45,674 nucleotides of DNA from Candidatus Methylomirabilota bacterium. Lineage in GTDB: Bacteria; Methylomirabilota; Methylomirabilia; Rokubacteriales; CSP1-6. The translations under genes were made by a program, and so were the position numbers. The DNA lies in NCBI GenBank assembly GCA_036002485.1, contig DASYTI010000141.1, forward strand, positions 1 through 45,674, written 5' to 3'. Below are positions 1-7,878 of this stretch, piece after piece (the stretch's first letter is position 1; each line of letters begins with the position of its first letter). The notes below the pieces were generated by a model. The model worked only from the letters and a program-made list of their open reading frames with translations. It searched no databases and was not told the origin of the DNA.

Positions 1-498
1 GCCCTCGGCCGCCCCGTGGCCGACTTCACCCGGCCCGTGGACTCCATCACCTTCTGTCTGTCCAAGGGCCTTGCTGCCCCCGTGGGCTCGCTCGTATGCG
101 GGTCTGGAGAGTTCATCGCGCAAGCGCGCCGGATGCGCAAGTTGCTGGGGGGCGGCATGCGCCAGGTAGGCATCCTGGCCGCCGCCGGTCTTGTCGCCCT
201 CGGCACCATGGTCGATCGGCTCGCCGAGGACCATGACCATGCCAAACGGTTGGCCCGGGGACTGGCGGGACTGCCCCGCCTTCAGCTTGACCCGGAGAAA
301 GTCCAGACCAATATCGTGATCTTCCGCGTGGACCGGGAGGGCGGGGCCCAGGAACTCTCCGCGGGCTGCCTGGCCCGCAAGGTCAAGATCCACCAGTTCG
401 GACCGGGCGCCATCCGGTGCGTGACCCACAAGGACGTGGACCGGGAAGACATCGACCGCGCCCTCGACGCGGTCCGCGAGATCACCAAGCCCTGGTAA
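1..498 (+). CDS. Low-specificity L-threonine aldolase, C-terminal part
   Basis: The frame is open from the first base, so the N-terminal half lies outside the window; 165 residues are visible. The family is PLP-dependent and cleaves L-threonine or allo-threonine to glycine and acetaldehyde in the cytoplasm. The segment [14 protein letters not shown] matches the PLP-lysine region of threonine aldolases (SKGLgAPVGS). It is followed by the conserved helix with [15 protein letters not shown]. The C-terminal small domain ([10 protein letters not shown]...[10 protein letters not shown]) is also typical. It ends 14 bases before a DppD-like ATPase gene, so the two may be co-transcribed, although no functional link is obvious. 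Confidence in the family is high; exact substrate preference cannot be read from the fragment. Confidence 0.9.
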   Translation, partial: ALGRPVADFTRPVDSITFCLSKGLAAPVGSLVCGSGEFIAQARRMRKLLGGGMRQVGILAAAGLVALGTMVDRLAEDHDHAKRLARGLAGLPRLQLDPEKVQTNIVIFRVDREGGAQELSAGCLARKVKIHQFGPGAIRCVTHKDVDREDIDRALDAVREITKPW

Positions 499-512
499 CG
501 GGAGCCCACACG

Positions 513-1490
513 ATGGCCGAGCGCCTGCTGGACGTCAAGAACCTCAAGACCTACTTCTTCACCGACGAGGGTGTGGTGCGCGCCGTGGACGGCATCGACC
601 TCTACATCGAGAAGGGCGAGACCCTGGGCGTGGTCGGCGAGTCCGGCTGCGGCAAGTCGGTGACGGCCCTCAGCATCATGAAGCTGATCCCGCAGCCGCC
701 CGGCAAGATCGTCGAGGGCGAGATCCTCTACAACGGCCGGAACCTGGTGGACCTGCCCGCGAACCAGATGCGCAAGATCCGCGGGAAAGAGATCTCGATG
801 ATCTTCCAGGAGCCCATGACCTCGCTGAACCCCGTGTTCACCTGCGGCGAGCAGATCGCCGAGGCCCTGCGGCTGCACGAGGGGCTGGGCCGGCGGGCCG
901 CCATGGACAAGACGGTCGACATGCTCAAGCTCGTGCACATTCCTAACGCCGAGCGACGCGTCAAGGAGTACCCGCACCAGCTGTCCGGCGGCATGCGCCA
1001 GCGCATCATGATCGCCATGGCCCTGTCCTGCAATCCCAACCTCCTCATCGCCGACGAGCCCACCACCGCCCTCGACGTGACCATCCAGGCCCAGATCCTC
1101 GACCTGCTCAATGAGCTCAAGAGCAAGCTCAAGATGGCCGTCATGCTGATCACCCACGACATGGGCGTGATCGCGGAGACGGCCCAGCGGGTCGTCGTCA
1201 TGTACGCCGCCAAGGTGGCCGAGGAAGCGTCGGTCGCCGATCTCTTCAAGGAGCCGCTGCACCCCTACACGCAGGGGCTCCTCCGATCCATCCCGAGAAT
1301 CGATCTGGCCGCGACGGAGCGGCGCCGGCTCGAGACGATTCCCGGGACGGTACCGACGCTCCGAGGCGACATCGCCCCCGGCTGCCGCTTCGCGCCGCGC
1401 TGCCCGTTCGTGAAGTCCGTGTGCACCGAGAAGGATCCCGTGATCAAGGAAGTCAAGCCCGGGCACAAAGTGGCGTGCTGGCTTTACTAA
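513..1490 (+). CDS. dppD: Peptide/nickel ABC transporter ATP-binding protein (DppD/OppD type)
   Basis: This 325-residue protein is an ATPase subunit of a dipeptide/oligopeptide-type importer at the cytoplasmic membrane. Visible motifs are Walker A GESGCGKS at residues 42-49, signature LSGGMRQRI, Walker [13 protein letters not shown] and an H-loop in ITHDMG. The C-terminal oligopeptide-transporter extension carries the Cys pattern [10 protein letters not shown]...C typical of OppD/DppD. The frame is open upstream to a GTG at 417, but the ATG at 513 starts the conserved N-terminus ([11 protein letters not shown]) and avoids overlapping the aldolase. Its partner ATPase follows at 1643 after a palindromic repeat. 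The permease and binding-protein genes are not in the window. Substrate is unknown; gene symbol by similarity only. Confidence 0.9.
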   Translation: MAERLLDVKNLKTYFFTDEGVVRAVDGIDLYIEKGETLGVVGESGCGKSVTALSIMKLIPQPPGKIVEGEILYNGRNLVDLPANQMRKIRGKEISMIFQEPMTSLNPVFTCGEQIAEALRLHEGLGRRAAMDKTVDMLKLVHIPNAERRVKEYPHQLSGGMRQRIMIAMALSCNPNLLIADEPTTALDVTIQAQILDLLNELKSKLKMAVMLITHDMGVIAETAQRVVVMYAAKVAEEASVADLFKEPLHPYTQGLLRSIPRIDLAATERRRLETIPGTVPTLRGDIAPGCRFAPRCPFVKSVCTEKDPVIKEVKPGHKVACWLY

Positions 1491-1493
1491 GTC

Positions 1494-1592
1494 GGAGGGG
1501 GCCCAGGTGGCCCCCTCCGAACCTCCCCCAGGGGATGGCGCGGGCGAAGCCCGCGCTCGAAGCGGAGATGCAGGGTGCGTGAGGTAGGATCA
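1494..1592 (+). repeat. Multi-hairpin dispersed repeat, divergent copy 1
   Basis: Just after the dppD stop lies a perfect inverted repeat TCGGAGGGGGCC / GGCCCCCTCCGA. Next comes a CCTCCCCC tract, then a second hairpin GCGGGC-GAA-GCCCGC followed by CTCGAAGCGGA. The same order is found at 11234-11396 and, inverted, at 15926-16031. The first hairpin could act as a terminator or attenuator between dppD and dppF, though no T-run follows it. This copy is the most diverged and lacks the third hairpin. Confidence 0.7.
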
Positions 1593-1642
1593 ACGGGCTA
1601 CATTGCGGTCACTTTCGGGTGGAAAGGTTAGGTCATCATTCT

Positions 1643-2617
1643 ATGGCCGAGACACCGCTCCTTCATGTGAAGAACCTCAAGAAGTACTTCCCCATCCGGG
1701 GTGGACTCTTCTCCCGGGAGGTGGCGCGCGTCCACGCGGTGGATGACATCTCCTTCACCATTCTGAAAGGCGAGACGCTGGGGCTGGTGGGCGAGTCGGG
1801 CTGCGGCAAGTCCACCACCGGCCGGTGCATCCTCCGGCTGATCGAGCCGACGGCGGGCGAGGTGACCTTCGAAGGTCAGAACGTGACGACGCTCGACAAG
1901 CGGTCGCTCCGGCACCTCCGGCGCGACATGCAGATCATCTTCCAGGACCCCTACGCGTCGTTGAACCCGCGCATGACGGTGGGCTCGATCATCGGCGAGG
2001 CGCTCGTCATCCACAAGCTCGCCAAGACGCGCAAGGAGCGTGAGGAGCGCGTGATTCACCTCCTGGAGACGGTCGGCCTCAGCTCCGATCACCTCCGCCG
2101 CTACCCGCACGAGTTCTCGGGCGGCCAGCGGCAGCGCATCGGCATCGCCCGGGCCCTCGCCGTGAGCCCCAAGCTCATCGTGGCCGATGAGCCAGTCTCG
2201 GCGCTCGACGTCTCGATCCAGGCGCAGGTCATCAACCTGATGGAGGATCTGCAGAAGCAGTTCAACCTGACCTACCTCTTCATCGCGCACGACCTCTCCG
2301 TGGTCGAGCATATCTCGAACCGCGTGGCCGTCATGTACCTGGGCAAGATCGTGGAGATCGCCCCGGCCAAGGAGCTCTACAACAACCCAAAGCACCCCTA
2401 CACCGAGGCGCTTCTCTCCGCGGTCCCCATTCCGGATCCGGCCGTCAAGCGCAAGCGCATCCTGCTCGAGGGAGACGTGCCCAGCCCGATCAGGCCGCCC
2501 TCCGGCTGCCGCTTCCACACGCGCTGCCCCATCCGGATTCCCAGCTGCTCGGAGAACGAGCAGATCCTGAAAGAGATCTCGCCGGGGCACTGGGTGGCGT
2601 GTCAAGTCAGAGCGTAG
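1643..2617 (+). CDS. dppF: Peptide/nickel ABC transporter ATP-binding protein (DppF/OppF type)
   Basis: Second ATPase (324 residues) of the same importer type. Motifs are Walker [13 protein letters not shown], signature [15 protein letters not shown], Walker [13 protein letters not shown] and an H-loop in IAHDLS. The C-terminal oligopeptide-transporter tail has [21 protein letters not shown] eight codons upstream (1619) is possible, but [16 protein letters not shown] is the usual N-terminus of the family and parallels the partner gene. It lies 152 bases after dppD with a hairpin repeat between them, which is wider than usual for this pair. DppD and DppF normally form a heterodimer under two permeases; those and the binding protein are not in the window. 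Confidence 0.9.
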   Translation: MAETPLLHVKNLKKYFPIRGGLFSREVARVHAVDDISFTILKGETLGLVGESGCGKSTTGRCILRLIEPTAGEVTFEGQNVTTLDKRSLRHLRRDMQIIFQDPYASLNPRMTVGSIIGEALVIHKLAKTRKEREERVIHLLETVGLSSDHLRRYPHEFSGGQRQRIGIARALAVSPKLIVADEPVSALDVSIQAQVINLMEDLQKQFNLTYLFIAHDLSVVEHISNRVAVMYLGKIVEIAPAKELYNNPKHPYTEALLSAVPIPDPAVKRKRILLEGDVPSPIRPPSGCRFHTRCPIRIPSCSENEQILKEISPGHWVACQVRA

Positions 2618-2630
2618 CGCTCCTTCTCCA

Positions 2631-2665
2631 TCCCTCTCCCCTCTGGGGAGAGGGCAGGGTGAGGG
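2631..2665 (-). repeat. REP-like palindrome (CCCTCACCCTGCCC family), copy 1
   Basis: The sequence CCCTCTCCCCTCTGGGGAGAGGG forms a strong hairpin. On the minus strand it reads CCCTCACCCTGCCCTCTCCC, the same start as the copy at 14457. It sits directly after the dppF stop and could also act as a weak terminator. Confidence 0.65.
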
Positions 2666-2792
2666 GGCGTCTTCCATGACTGCCATCCTGTCCGCCCTTG
2701 GAGCCTGACCCATCCCCCGGATCCGCGTCGGGCAGTTCGAGCTCTTCTACCAGCGCACCGGCCCCGCGCGCCCGCCCTCCGTCATCCTCATC

Positions 2793-3521
2793 ATGGGCTG
2801 GGGCGGCGACCATACCGCCTGGGCCTTGCAGGTGGCCGCCTTGGCCGAAGAGTTCGACGTCATCGCCTTCGACAATCGCGGCGCGGGACAAAGCGATGCG
2901 CCGGACGTGACGTATTCGATGGTCGACATGGCCGAGGACGTCACCGGCCTCATGGACGAGCTGGGGGTGCGCACCGCCCATGTGGTCGGCGCCTCCATGG
3001 GCGGCATGATCGGGCAAGAGCTGGCCCTCCGGCACCCCGACCGCGTGCTGAGCCTGCAGCTCCACGGCACGACCGCTCATATCGACGAGTGGGGCCGCGC
3101 GGTCATCGACAACTTTCTCCGCGCCAAGAGGCATGGCAATGTCGAAGAGTTCACCCTCTTCGTCCTGCCCTGGATCCTCTGCCGGAAGACCTTCACGGAG
3201 CGACGCGACTTCGTGGAGATGTGGATACAGCGGGCCCTCGAGTACCCGTTCCAGACGACCCTCGTCGGGCTGAACCGCCAGGCTCAGGCCATACGCGGCC
3301 ATGACACCCGCGACCGCCTGGCCACGCTGCGCATGCCCACGCTCATCACCACGGGCACGGAGGACATCCTGGTGCCGCCCTCCGCCTCGGACGATCTCCA
3401 CGCGCGGATCGCGGGCTCTGAGCTCGTCCGCATCCCCGAGGCGGGCCACATGCACTTCCTCGAGCAGGCTCCCACCTTCAACGACGCCTGCCTCGGCTTC
3501 CTCCGCAAGCACCTGAACTAA
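2793..3521 (+). CDS. Alpha/beta-fold hydrolase, 5' end apparently damaged
   Basis: The product is an alpha/beta hydrolase of unknown substrate. The nucleophile elbow GASMGGMIG, the acid region TGTEDILVPP and the catalytic His in EAGHMHFLEQ are all present in order. The only canonical start in the open part is ATG 2793, which begins inside the oxyanion segment (LIMGWGGDH) and would remove the first beta strands. The same frame is open back to 2709 and encodes a normal-looking N-terminus (IRVGQFELFYQRTG), but no NTG codon occurs there. An in-frame ATG at 2676, preceded by GAGGGGG, is followed after ten codons by TGA at 2706. The gene may be a recent pseudogene or contain a sequence error. Hydrolase family confident; N-terminus unresolved. 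Confidence 0.8.
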   Translation: MGWGGDHTAWALQVAALAEEFDVIAFDNRGAGQSDAPDVTYSMVDMAEDVTGLMDELGVRTAHVVGASMGGMIGQELALRHPDRVLSLQLHGTTAHIDEWGRAVIDNFLRAKRHGNVEEFTLFVLPWILCRKTFTERRDFVEMWIQRALEYPFQTTLVGLNRQAQAIRGHDTRDRLATLRMPTLITTGTEDILVPPSASDDLHARIAGSELVRIPEAGHMHFLEQAPTFNDACLGFLRKHLN

Positions 3522-3523
3522 GC

Positions 3524-3539
3524 AGGCGGCTCAAAAAGT
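3524..3539 (+). repeat. Remnant arm of the terminal-inverted-repeat element
   Basis: AGGCGGCTCAAAAAG closely matches the terminal arm of the palindromic element at 40496-40671 (GAGGCGGCT-AAAAGGGCCC). No matching second arm was found nearby, so this looks like a decayed or solo end just downstream of the hydrolase gene. Confidence 0.45.
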
Positions 3540-3632
3540 CTAGACACGGCTCGTCGCGATCGTCAGACTGACGGGTCCGGTAGCACACTTCCTGGCTGCC
3601 GGCGGAGCAGGACCGCATTCGCAAGGCTGGAT

Positions 3633-3658
3633 GGTTCAACTGACTGGTTCAACCGACT
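3633..3658 (+). repeat. Two tandem 13-bp repeats
   Basis: GGTTCAACTGACT is followed immediately by GGTTCAACCGACT, ending 12 bases before the start codon of the substrate-binding protein gene. It could be an operator-like site for that gene or chance; nothing else in the sequence decides this. Confidence 0.5.
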
Positions 3659-3670
3659 GGAGTCCCGGTG

Positions 3671-4639
3671 ATGGAACGACGCACCTTCCTGGCGACGATC
3701 GCTGGCAGTCTCCTCGCCGCGCCCCTCCCCGCTGAGGCGCAACAGGGGCGGAAGGTCTACCGGATCGGGTTCCTGCGCGCGGGCCAAGCGCCCAAGACCT
3801 GGGTCGAGGCGCTTCAGCAAGGCCTACGGGAGCGAGGATACGTCGAGGGCCAGAATGTAGTCGTCGAATTCCGATACGGCAGCCTCGACCAGCTTCCGCA
3901 GCTTGCCGAAGACTTGGTGCGATTGAAGGTCGACGTCATCCTGGCTGGGGCCTCATCAGCGGCTGTGGCAGCCAAGAGGGTCACCACGTCAGTGCCTATC
4001 GTCATGGTCGGCGTGAGCCACCCGGTTGAGATCGGGCTCGTCCCAAGCCTGGCACGCCCGGGGGGCAACATCACGGGCGTGGCCTTCAATTCTGCCGATC
4101 TCGCCGGAAAGCGCCTGGAGCTGCTCAGGGAGCTCGTTCCCAAGCTCAGGCGAGTCGCCGTGCTCTCGTATCCCGCGCATCCGACCAACGCGGTGCAGCT
4201 CAAGGGGGCGGAGGTCGCGGCGCGCACACTGGGCATGCAGTTTGAGCAGGTGCCGGTCCGGGGCCCCAACGATTTTGACGCGGCATTCAGGGCTGTGCGC
4301 AACGCCGCCGATGGTCTGCTGTACATAGATACTCCCCTTTTCACTACGCATGGTGCTCGACTCACAGACTTGGCGGCCAGGAGCCGGCTGCCCGCGATCT
4401 ACGGGACCCGGGAGATTGTGGAAGTCGGCGGCCTCATGTCGTACGGTCCGTACATCCCGGACTTATACAGGCTCGCCGCCACCTACGTGGACAAGGTCTT
4501 GAAGGGAGCGAAGCCGGCTGACCTCCCTGTCGAGCAACCCACGAAGTTCGAGCTGGTCATCAACCTCAAGACCGCCAAGGCTCTCGGCCTGACGATTCCG
4601 CAATCGCTCTTGCTGCGGGCGGATGAGGTGATCCAGTGA
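3671..4639 (+). CDS. ABC_sub_bind-type periplasmic substrate-binding protein
   Basis: This 322-residue exported protein belongs to the TrpX/ABC_sub_bind family (PF04392 type). The N-terminus MERRTFLATIAGSLLAAPLPAEAQ is a signal peptide with an RR pair, possibly Tat-dependent. The mature part shows RIGFLRAG, ERGYVEGQNVVVEFRYG, ARPGGNITGVAF and the C-terminal KFELVINLKTAKALGLTIPQ, all hallmarks of the family. ATG 3671 is preferred over the GTG one codon upstream because it begins the signal peptide. No permease or ATPase gene adjoins it, so it is an orphan binding protein. It closely resembles the genes at 19429 and 20413. The ligand cannot be predicted. Confidence 0.88.
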   Translation: MERRTFLATIAGSLLAAPLPAEAQQGRKVYRIGFLRAGQAPKTWVEALQQGLRERGYVEGQNVVVEFRYGSLDQLPQLAEDLVRLKVDVILAGASSAAVAAKRVTTSVPIVMVGVSHPVEIGLVPSLARPGGNITGVAFNSADLAGKRLELLRELVPKLRRVAVLSYPAHPTNAVQLKGAEVAARTLGMQFEQVPVRGPNDFDAAFRAVRNAADGLLYIDTPLFTTHGARLTDLAARSRLPAIYGTREIVEVGGLMSYGPYIPDLYRLAATYVDKVLKGAKPADLPVEQPTKFELVINLKTAKALGLTIPQSLLLRADEVIQ

Positions 4640-4672
4640 CCCCGAGTCGCCCCCCCCCGCATTTTCCGCCTG

Positions 4673-5086
4673 CTAGCGCTTCTTGTCGGAAAGCTTCACG
4701 GCGAGATCGCGCAGACGCTGCTGGGTCGCGGGACTCAGCATGGCGGCAAAGCTGGCCGGGTCGCTCTTGGCGCGCTCCACGGCCTGGAGCATCTTCTGCG
4801 CGTCCCCGCCGCTATTCTGCGCGAGCTCACTGAGCACCTGGGCGGCCACCGCGTAGAATTCCTGCGTCAACGCGTCCGAGCCCGTAAGGGCGCGTACCTG
4901 CTGGTCCACCGCCGCGCCCTGAGGGTTCTTCGCGAGCTCGCCGGCGCGCGCATTGGGGTCGAGCAGGATCTGGAGGGTCTGGTTGAGCGCGTCCTGCGAG
5001 GTCGGGTCGAGCGCTTGGGCGGCGGCCGGGCCGGCGCTCGCCAGGAAGGCCAGGGCCACCACCACCCCGAGGCGAAGCGGGATCAC
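4673..5086 (-). CDS. Small secreted protein of unknown function
   Basis: The 137-residue product starts with a signal peptide (VVVALAFLASAGPAAAQA) and continues as a soluble, alanine- and glutamine-rich, probably helical protein. No family is recognised. Its ATG overlaps the stop of the upstream M23 peptidase gene by four bases (ATGA), so translation is probably coupled. It is the last gene of the bactofilin-peptidase operon, which suggests a role in the periplasm or wall, but that is inference from context only. It ends 33 bases from the convergent substrate-binding protein gene. Confidence 0.75.
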   Translation of the reverse strand: MIPLRLGVVVALAFLASAGPAAAQALDPTSQDALNQTLQILLDPNARAGELAKNPQGAAVDQQVRALTGSDALTQEFYAVAAQVLSELAQNSGGDAQKMLQAVERAKSDPASFAAMLSPATQQRLRDLAVKLSDKKR

Positions 5087-5970
5087 TCCCAGAGGTAGCT
5101 GGTCGGGTTGACCGACTGCCCTTTGACCTGGATCTCGTAGTGGAGGTGCGGGCCCGAGGACCGTCCGGTATTGCCGGACAGCGCGAGCACGTCGCCGCGC
5201 TGCACCTTCTGGTTGGTGGTCACCTGGAGCTTCGAGAGGTGACCATAGAGGGACTTGGTCTCGTGGTCATGGTCGAGGATGAGAGTCTGTCCATATTCCG
5301 GATGGATCCCCGCGAAGACCACCGTCCCGGGAGCGGGCGACTTGACGGGCGTGCCGATGGGCGCGCCGATGTCGAGGCCGCTGTGGAACTCGGACTTGGA
5401 TGACCAGGGCGAGGCGCGGCCCCCGAAGCCGGAATTGATCGGACCGCGCAGCGGCCAGCGTGACGGGAGCGCGGCCAGGACACGCGTGGCCCGGACCAGG
5501 AAGCGCTCGAGGGAGCGGAGGTTCTCGCCCTCCTCCTTGACGATGGTGGTCAGCCGCTCGAGCTCGTCGCCGATGGCGCCATGGTCGGGAGCTTCGCCGG
5601 TCCGCACCGACCCCGTGGGCCCGCCGATCCCGCTGCCTCGCTTGGCCTTGCCATCCTCCGGCCCGAACGGCTCCCAAATCTTGGCCTGGAGACCGCGCCA
5701 GCTGTCGATCTCGGCGCGAAGCTCGCGCATGCGCGCCTGGGAGCTCTCGATGAGGGCCTGCTGCTCGGTCACGCGCGCCGAGAGCTGCGCGAGGGAGGCT
5801 CGCTCGCGCCGGAGCTGGAGGTAGTCGCCATAGATGGCGGCCAGAGCCAGCGGCGCGGCCAGGAGGAAGCCGATGCCGATGACGATGGTCCAGCGGGGAA
5901 GGGCGAGACGGACGACGCGACGTCCGTCGCCATGCACGACCAGGAGATTGAATTCTTTCGGTGTCGGCAT
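5083..5970 (-). CDS. Membrane-anchored M23 (LytM) family metallopeptidase
   Basis: A 295-residue protein with one N-terminal membrane helix (about residues 27-48), a coiled coil (about 50-95) and a C-terminal LytM/M23 domain. The zinc and catalytic residues are intact: HSGLD (H196, D200), YGHL (H244) and HLHYE (H275, H277). Enzymes of this family cleave peptidoglycan peptide cross-links in the periplasm; with all ligands present this one is probably active rather than a degenerate EnvC/NlpD-like activator. It lies six bases after a bactofilin gene. Bactofilin/M23 pairs occur widely and link a cytoskeletal scaffold to local wall remodelling. The small secreted protein downstream overlaps by four bases. 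Confidence 0.92.
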   Translation of the reverse strand: MPTPKEFNLLVVHGDGRRVVRLALPRWTIVIGIGFLLAAPLALAAIYGDYLQLRRERASLAQLSARVTEQQALIESSQARMRELRAEIDSWRGLQAKIWEPFGPEDGKAKRGSGIGGPTGSVRTGEAPDHGAIGDELERLTTIVKEEGENLRSLERFLVRATRVLAALPSRWPLRGPINSGFGGRASPWSSKSEFHSGLDIGAPIGTPVKSPAPGTVVFAGIHPEYGQTLILDHDHETKSLYGHLSKLQVTTNQKVQRGDVLALSGNTGRSSGPHLHYEIQVKGQSVNPTSYLWE

Positions 5971-5976
5971 GCTCCC

Positions 5977-6387
5977 TCAGCGCTTCAGCGGCACGACCGA
6001 GAAATCCCGAGTCGTCGTCGCCTCGGCGTTCGGATTGACCTTGGTCATGCGGCAGTGGCCCTCGAAGAGCACGCCTTCCTCCAGGACGACCACCGGCGCC
6101 TCCACGTCTCCGAAGACTCGCGCCGTACGCTTCAGCTCCACGCGCTCGCTGGCCGAGATATTGCCCACCACCTCGCCGCTCACCACCACCCGCCCCGCGC
6201 GGACGTCGCCGTTGACGGCGGCCTTCTCACCGATGATGAGGGTGTCCGTCGATGCGATCTCGCCCTTGAACCGTCCGTTCAGCATGACCGTCCCGCTGAA
6301 CGTGTACCGCCCCTCGATCTCCGAGCCCTCGTCGATGAAGGCGGTAAGCCCGCTGCGGCCCGGCGACTTCCGCTTGCGCATCCACAT
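5977..6387 (-). CDS. Bactofilin (polymer-forming cytoskeletal protein)
   Basis: The 136-residue protein has the bactofilin (DUF583) beta-helix core: repeated short strands such as SGTVMLNGRFKGEI, DTLIIGEKAAVNGDV, GRVVVSGEVVGNI and RVELKRTARVFGDV. Bactofilins polymerise without nucleotides and scaffold cell-shape and wall enzymes at the inner membrane. The first ATG (6387) is preferred over the one two codons later because AAGGAGG lies 13 bases upstream, already at the long end of useful spacing. A minus-strand promoter candidate lies at 6540-6569, giving a leader of about 150 bases. The gene heads an operon with the M23 peptidase and a small secreted protein. Confidence 0.93.
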   Translation of the reverse strand: MWMRKRKSPGRSGLTAFIDEGSEIEGRYTFSGTVMLNGRFKGEIASTDTLIIGEKAAVNGDVRAGRVVVSGEVVGNISASERVELKRTARVFGDVEAPVVVLEEGVLFEGHCRMTKVNPNAEATTTRDFSVVPLKR

Positions 6388-6539
6388 GGTCGACCGGCAG
6401 CCTCCTTCACCGATGCTGCGAGTGCGGCGCGCTCCGCATCACCTTCCGGGCCCGAGCCGGGCACGTGGAAGGAGGGTGACGATGCTCGATCAAGCAATAG
6501 GAAGGATGTATGAAGATCCCGGTCTGCCGGGTTACGGCG

Positions 6540-6569
6540 GTTTTAGCACGTGCTCTTCCGAGGTGTCAA
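6540..6569 (-). promoter_or_regulatory. Candidate sigma-70-type promoter for the bactofilin operon
   Basis: On the minus strand TTGACA (6564-6569) is followed after 18 bases by TAAAAC (6540-6545, 4 of 6 to TATAAT). It lies back to back with the alaC promoter. The predicted 5' leader is about 150 bases and contains inverted repeats around 6415-6470. Motif inspection only. Confidence 0.45.
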
Positions 6570-6623
6570 CCCCGGAAATCCGCGCGCCGCCATGCGCGCT
6601 ATGTCCGCGCCACTTCGGGTTTG

Positions 6624-6653
6624 TTGACACCCGGAAAGTGTCCGAAGTATCAT
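6624..6653 (+). promoter_or_regulatory. Strong candidate sigma-70-type promoter for alaC-hom-thrC
   Basis: A perfect -35 TTGACA (6624-6629) is followed after 18 bases by TATCAT (6648-6653, 5 of 6). Transcription would begin near 6660, about 15 bases before the alaC ATG. No leader peptide or attenuator fits in that space. Confidence 0.7.
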
Positions 6654-6674
6654 CGGCGAATCGAGAGACGAGCA

Positions 6675-7847
6675 ATGGACGACTTCTACCGGATCAAGCG
6701 GCTACCCCCCTACGTCTTCGCCATCGTCAATGACCTCAAGACGAAGGCGCGGACCCAGGGCCAGGACATCATCGATCTCGGCATGGGTAATCCCGACCAG
6801 GCCACTCCCAAGCACATCGTGGACAAGCTGGTGGAGGCGGCCCGCAACCCCCGCAACCACCGCTATTCGGCCTCGCGAGGGATCACCCGGCTGCGGAAGG
6901 CCGTCACCACCTGGTACCGGGACCGCTACAAGGTCGAGCTGGACCCCGAGACGGAGGCCATTGCCACCATCGGGGCCAAGGAGGGCATGTCCCACCTGGC
7001 CCTGGCCGTCCTCCAGCCGGGAGACGGCGTGCTGGTGCCGAATCCGACCTATCCCATCCACTCGTACTCCGTGGTCATCGCGGACGGCGACCTGCGCTCC
7101 GTGCCCATGGTGCCGGGCGAGGACTTCTTCGCCCGCCTCCAGGAGGCCGCCCGCCTGTCCTGGCCCAAGGCCAAGATGCTCATCCTGTCCTTCCCCCACA
7201 ATCCGACCACGATGTGCGTGGAGCAGGACTTCTTCGTCAAGGTGGTGGACTTCGCCAAAGAACACAAGCTCATGGTGGTCCACGACTTCGCCTACGCCGA
7301 TTTCGCCTTCGACGGCTACCGGCCGCCCTCCTTCCTCTCGGTGCCGGGGGCCAAGGAGGTCGGGGTCGAGATCTTCTCGCTCTCGAAGTCCTACAACATG
7401 CCCGGCTGGCGGATGGGATTCGTGTGCGGCAACGCCCGGATGATCCACGCGCTGGGCCGGATCAAGTCCTACCTCGACTACGGCGCCTTCCAGCCCATCC
7501 AGATCGCGGCCATCGTGGCCCTGGAGGGCGAGCAGTCCGTGGTGCGCGACATCGTCCTACTCCACCAGAAGCGCCGCGACGTCCTCGTGGACGGGCTCAA
7601 CAAGATCGGCTGGTCCGTGCCCAAGCCCAAGGGCACCATGTTCGTGTGGGCGCCCATCCCCGACAGCTTCCGGGCCATGGGATCGCTGGAATTCTCCAAG
7701 ATGCTGATCCAGGAGTGCAAGGTCGCGGTCTCCCCGGGCATCGGCTTCGGCGAGTACGGCGAGGGCTACGTCCGATTCGCGCTCGTCGAGAACGAGCAGC
7801 GCATCAGACAGGCCCTCCGCGGTCTCAAGACTCTGGGCGCCCGCTGA
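6675..7847 (+). CDS. alaC: PLP aminotransferase, AlaC-like
   Basis: The 390-residue class I/II aminotransferase resembles E. coli AlaC (glutamate-pyruvate aminotransferase) along its length: [44 protein letters not shown]-like YPIHSYSV and [11 protein letters not shown]. The PLP lysine lies in [18 protein letters not shown] 6675 is chosen because it starts the conserved N-terminus and sits just after a good promoter; the open frame further upstream crosses that promoter. It is followed 31 bases later by hom and then thrC. In many bacteria a homologue precedes hom and may make an aspartate-family precursor or alanine, so the in vivo substrate could be broader than pyruvate/glutamate. A related but distinct paralogue, dapL-like, is at 37119. 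Confidence 0.9.
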   Translation: MDDFYRIKRLPPYVFAIVNDLKTKARTQGQDIIDLGMGNPDQATPKHIVDKLVEAARNPRNHRYSASRGITRLRKAVTTWYRDRYKVELDPETEAIATIGAKEGMSHLALAVLQPGDGVLVPNPTYPIHSYSVVIADGDLRSVPMVPGEDFFARLQEAARLSWPKAKMLILSFPHNPTTMCVEQDFFVKVVDFAKEHKLMVVHDFAYADFAFDGYRPPSFLSVPGAKEVGVEIFSLSKSYNMPGWRMGFVCGNARMIHALGRIKSYLDYGAFQPIQIAAIVALEGEQSVVRDIVLLHQKRRDVLVDGLNKIGWSVPKPKGTMFVWAPIPDSFRAMGSLEFSKMLIQECKVAVSPGIGFGEYGEGYVRFALVENEQRIRQALRGLKTLGAR

Positions 7848-7878
7848 CCGGGCGCGCAGAGCGGCCTTCGGTCCCGCC

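Noticed and set aside
2706-2708. TGA in the hydrolase gene as selenocysteine or recoded stop
   Set aside because: It lies in the extreme N-terminus, not at a catalytic position, no obvious selenocysteine hairpin follows, and TGA ends many genes here.
6482-6733. Small plus-strand frame preceded by a perfect AAGGAGGG site
   Set aside because: It runs through both divergent promoters and into alaC in another frame, and the product has no recognisable pattern. The purine-rich site is probably coincidental.
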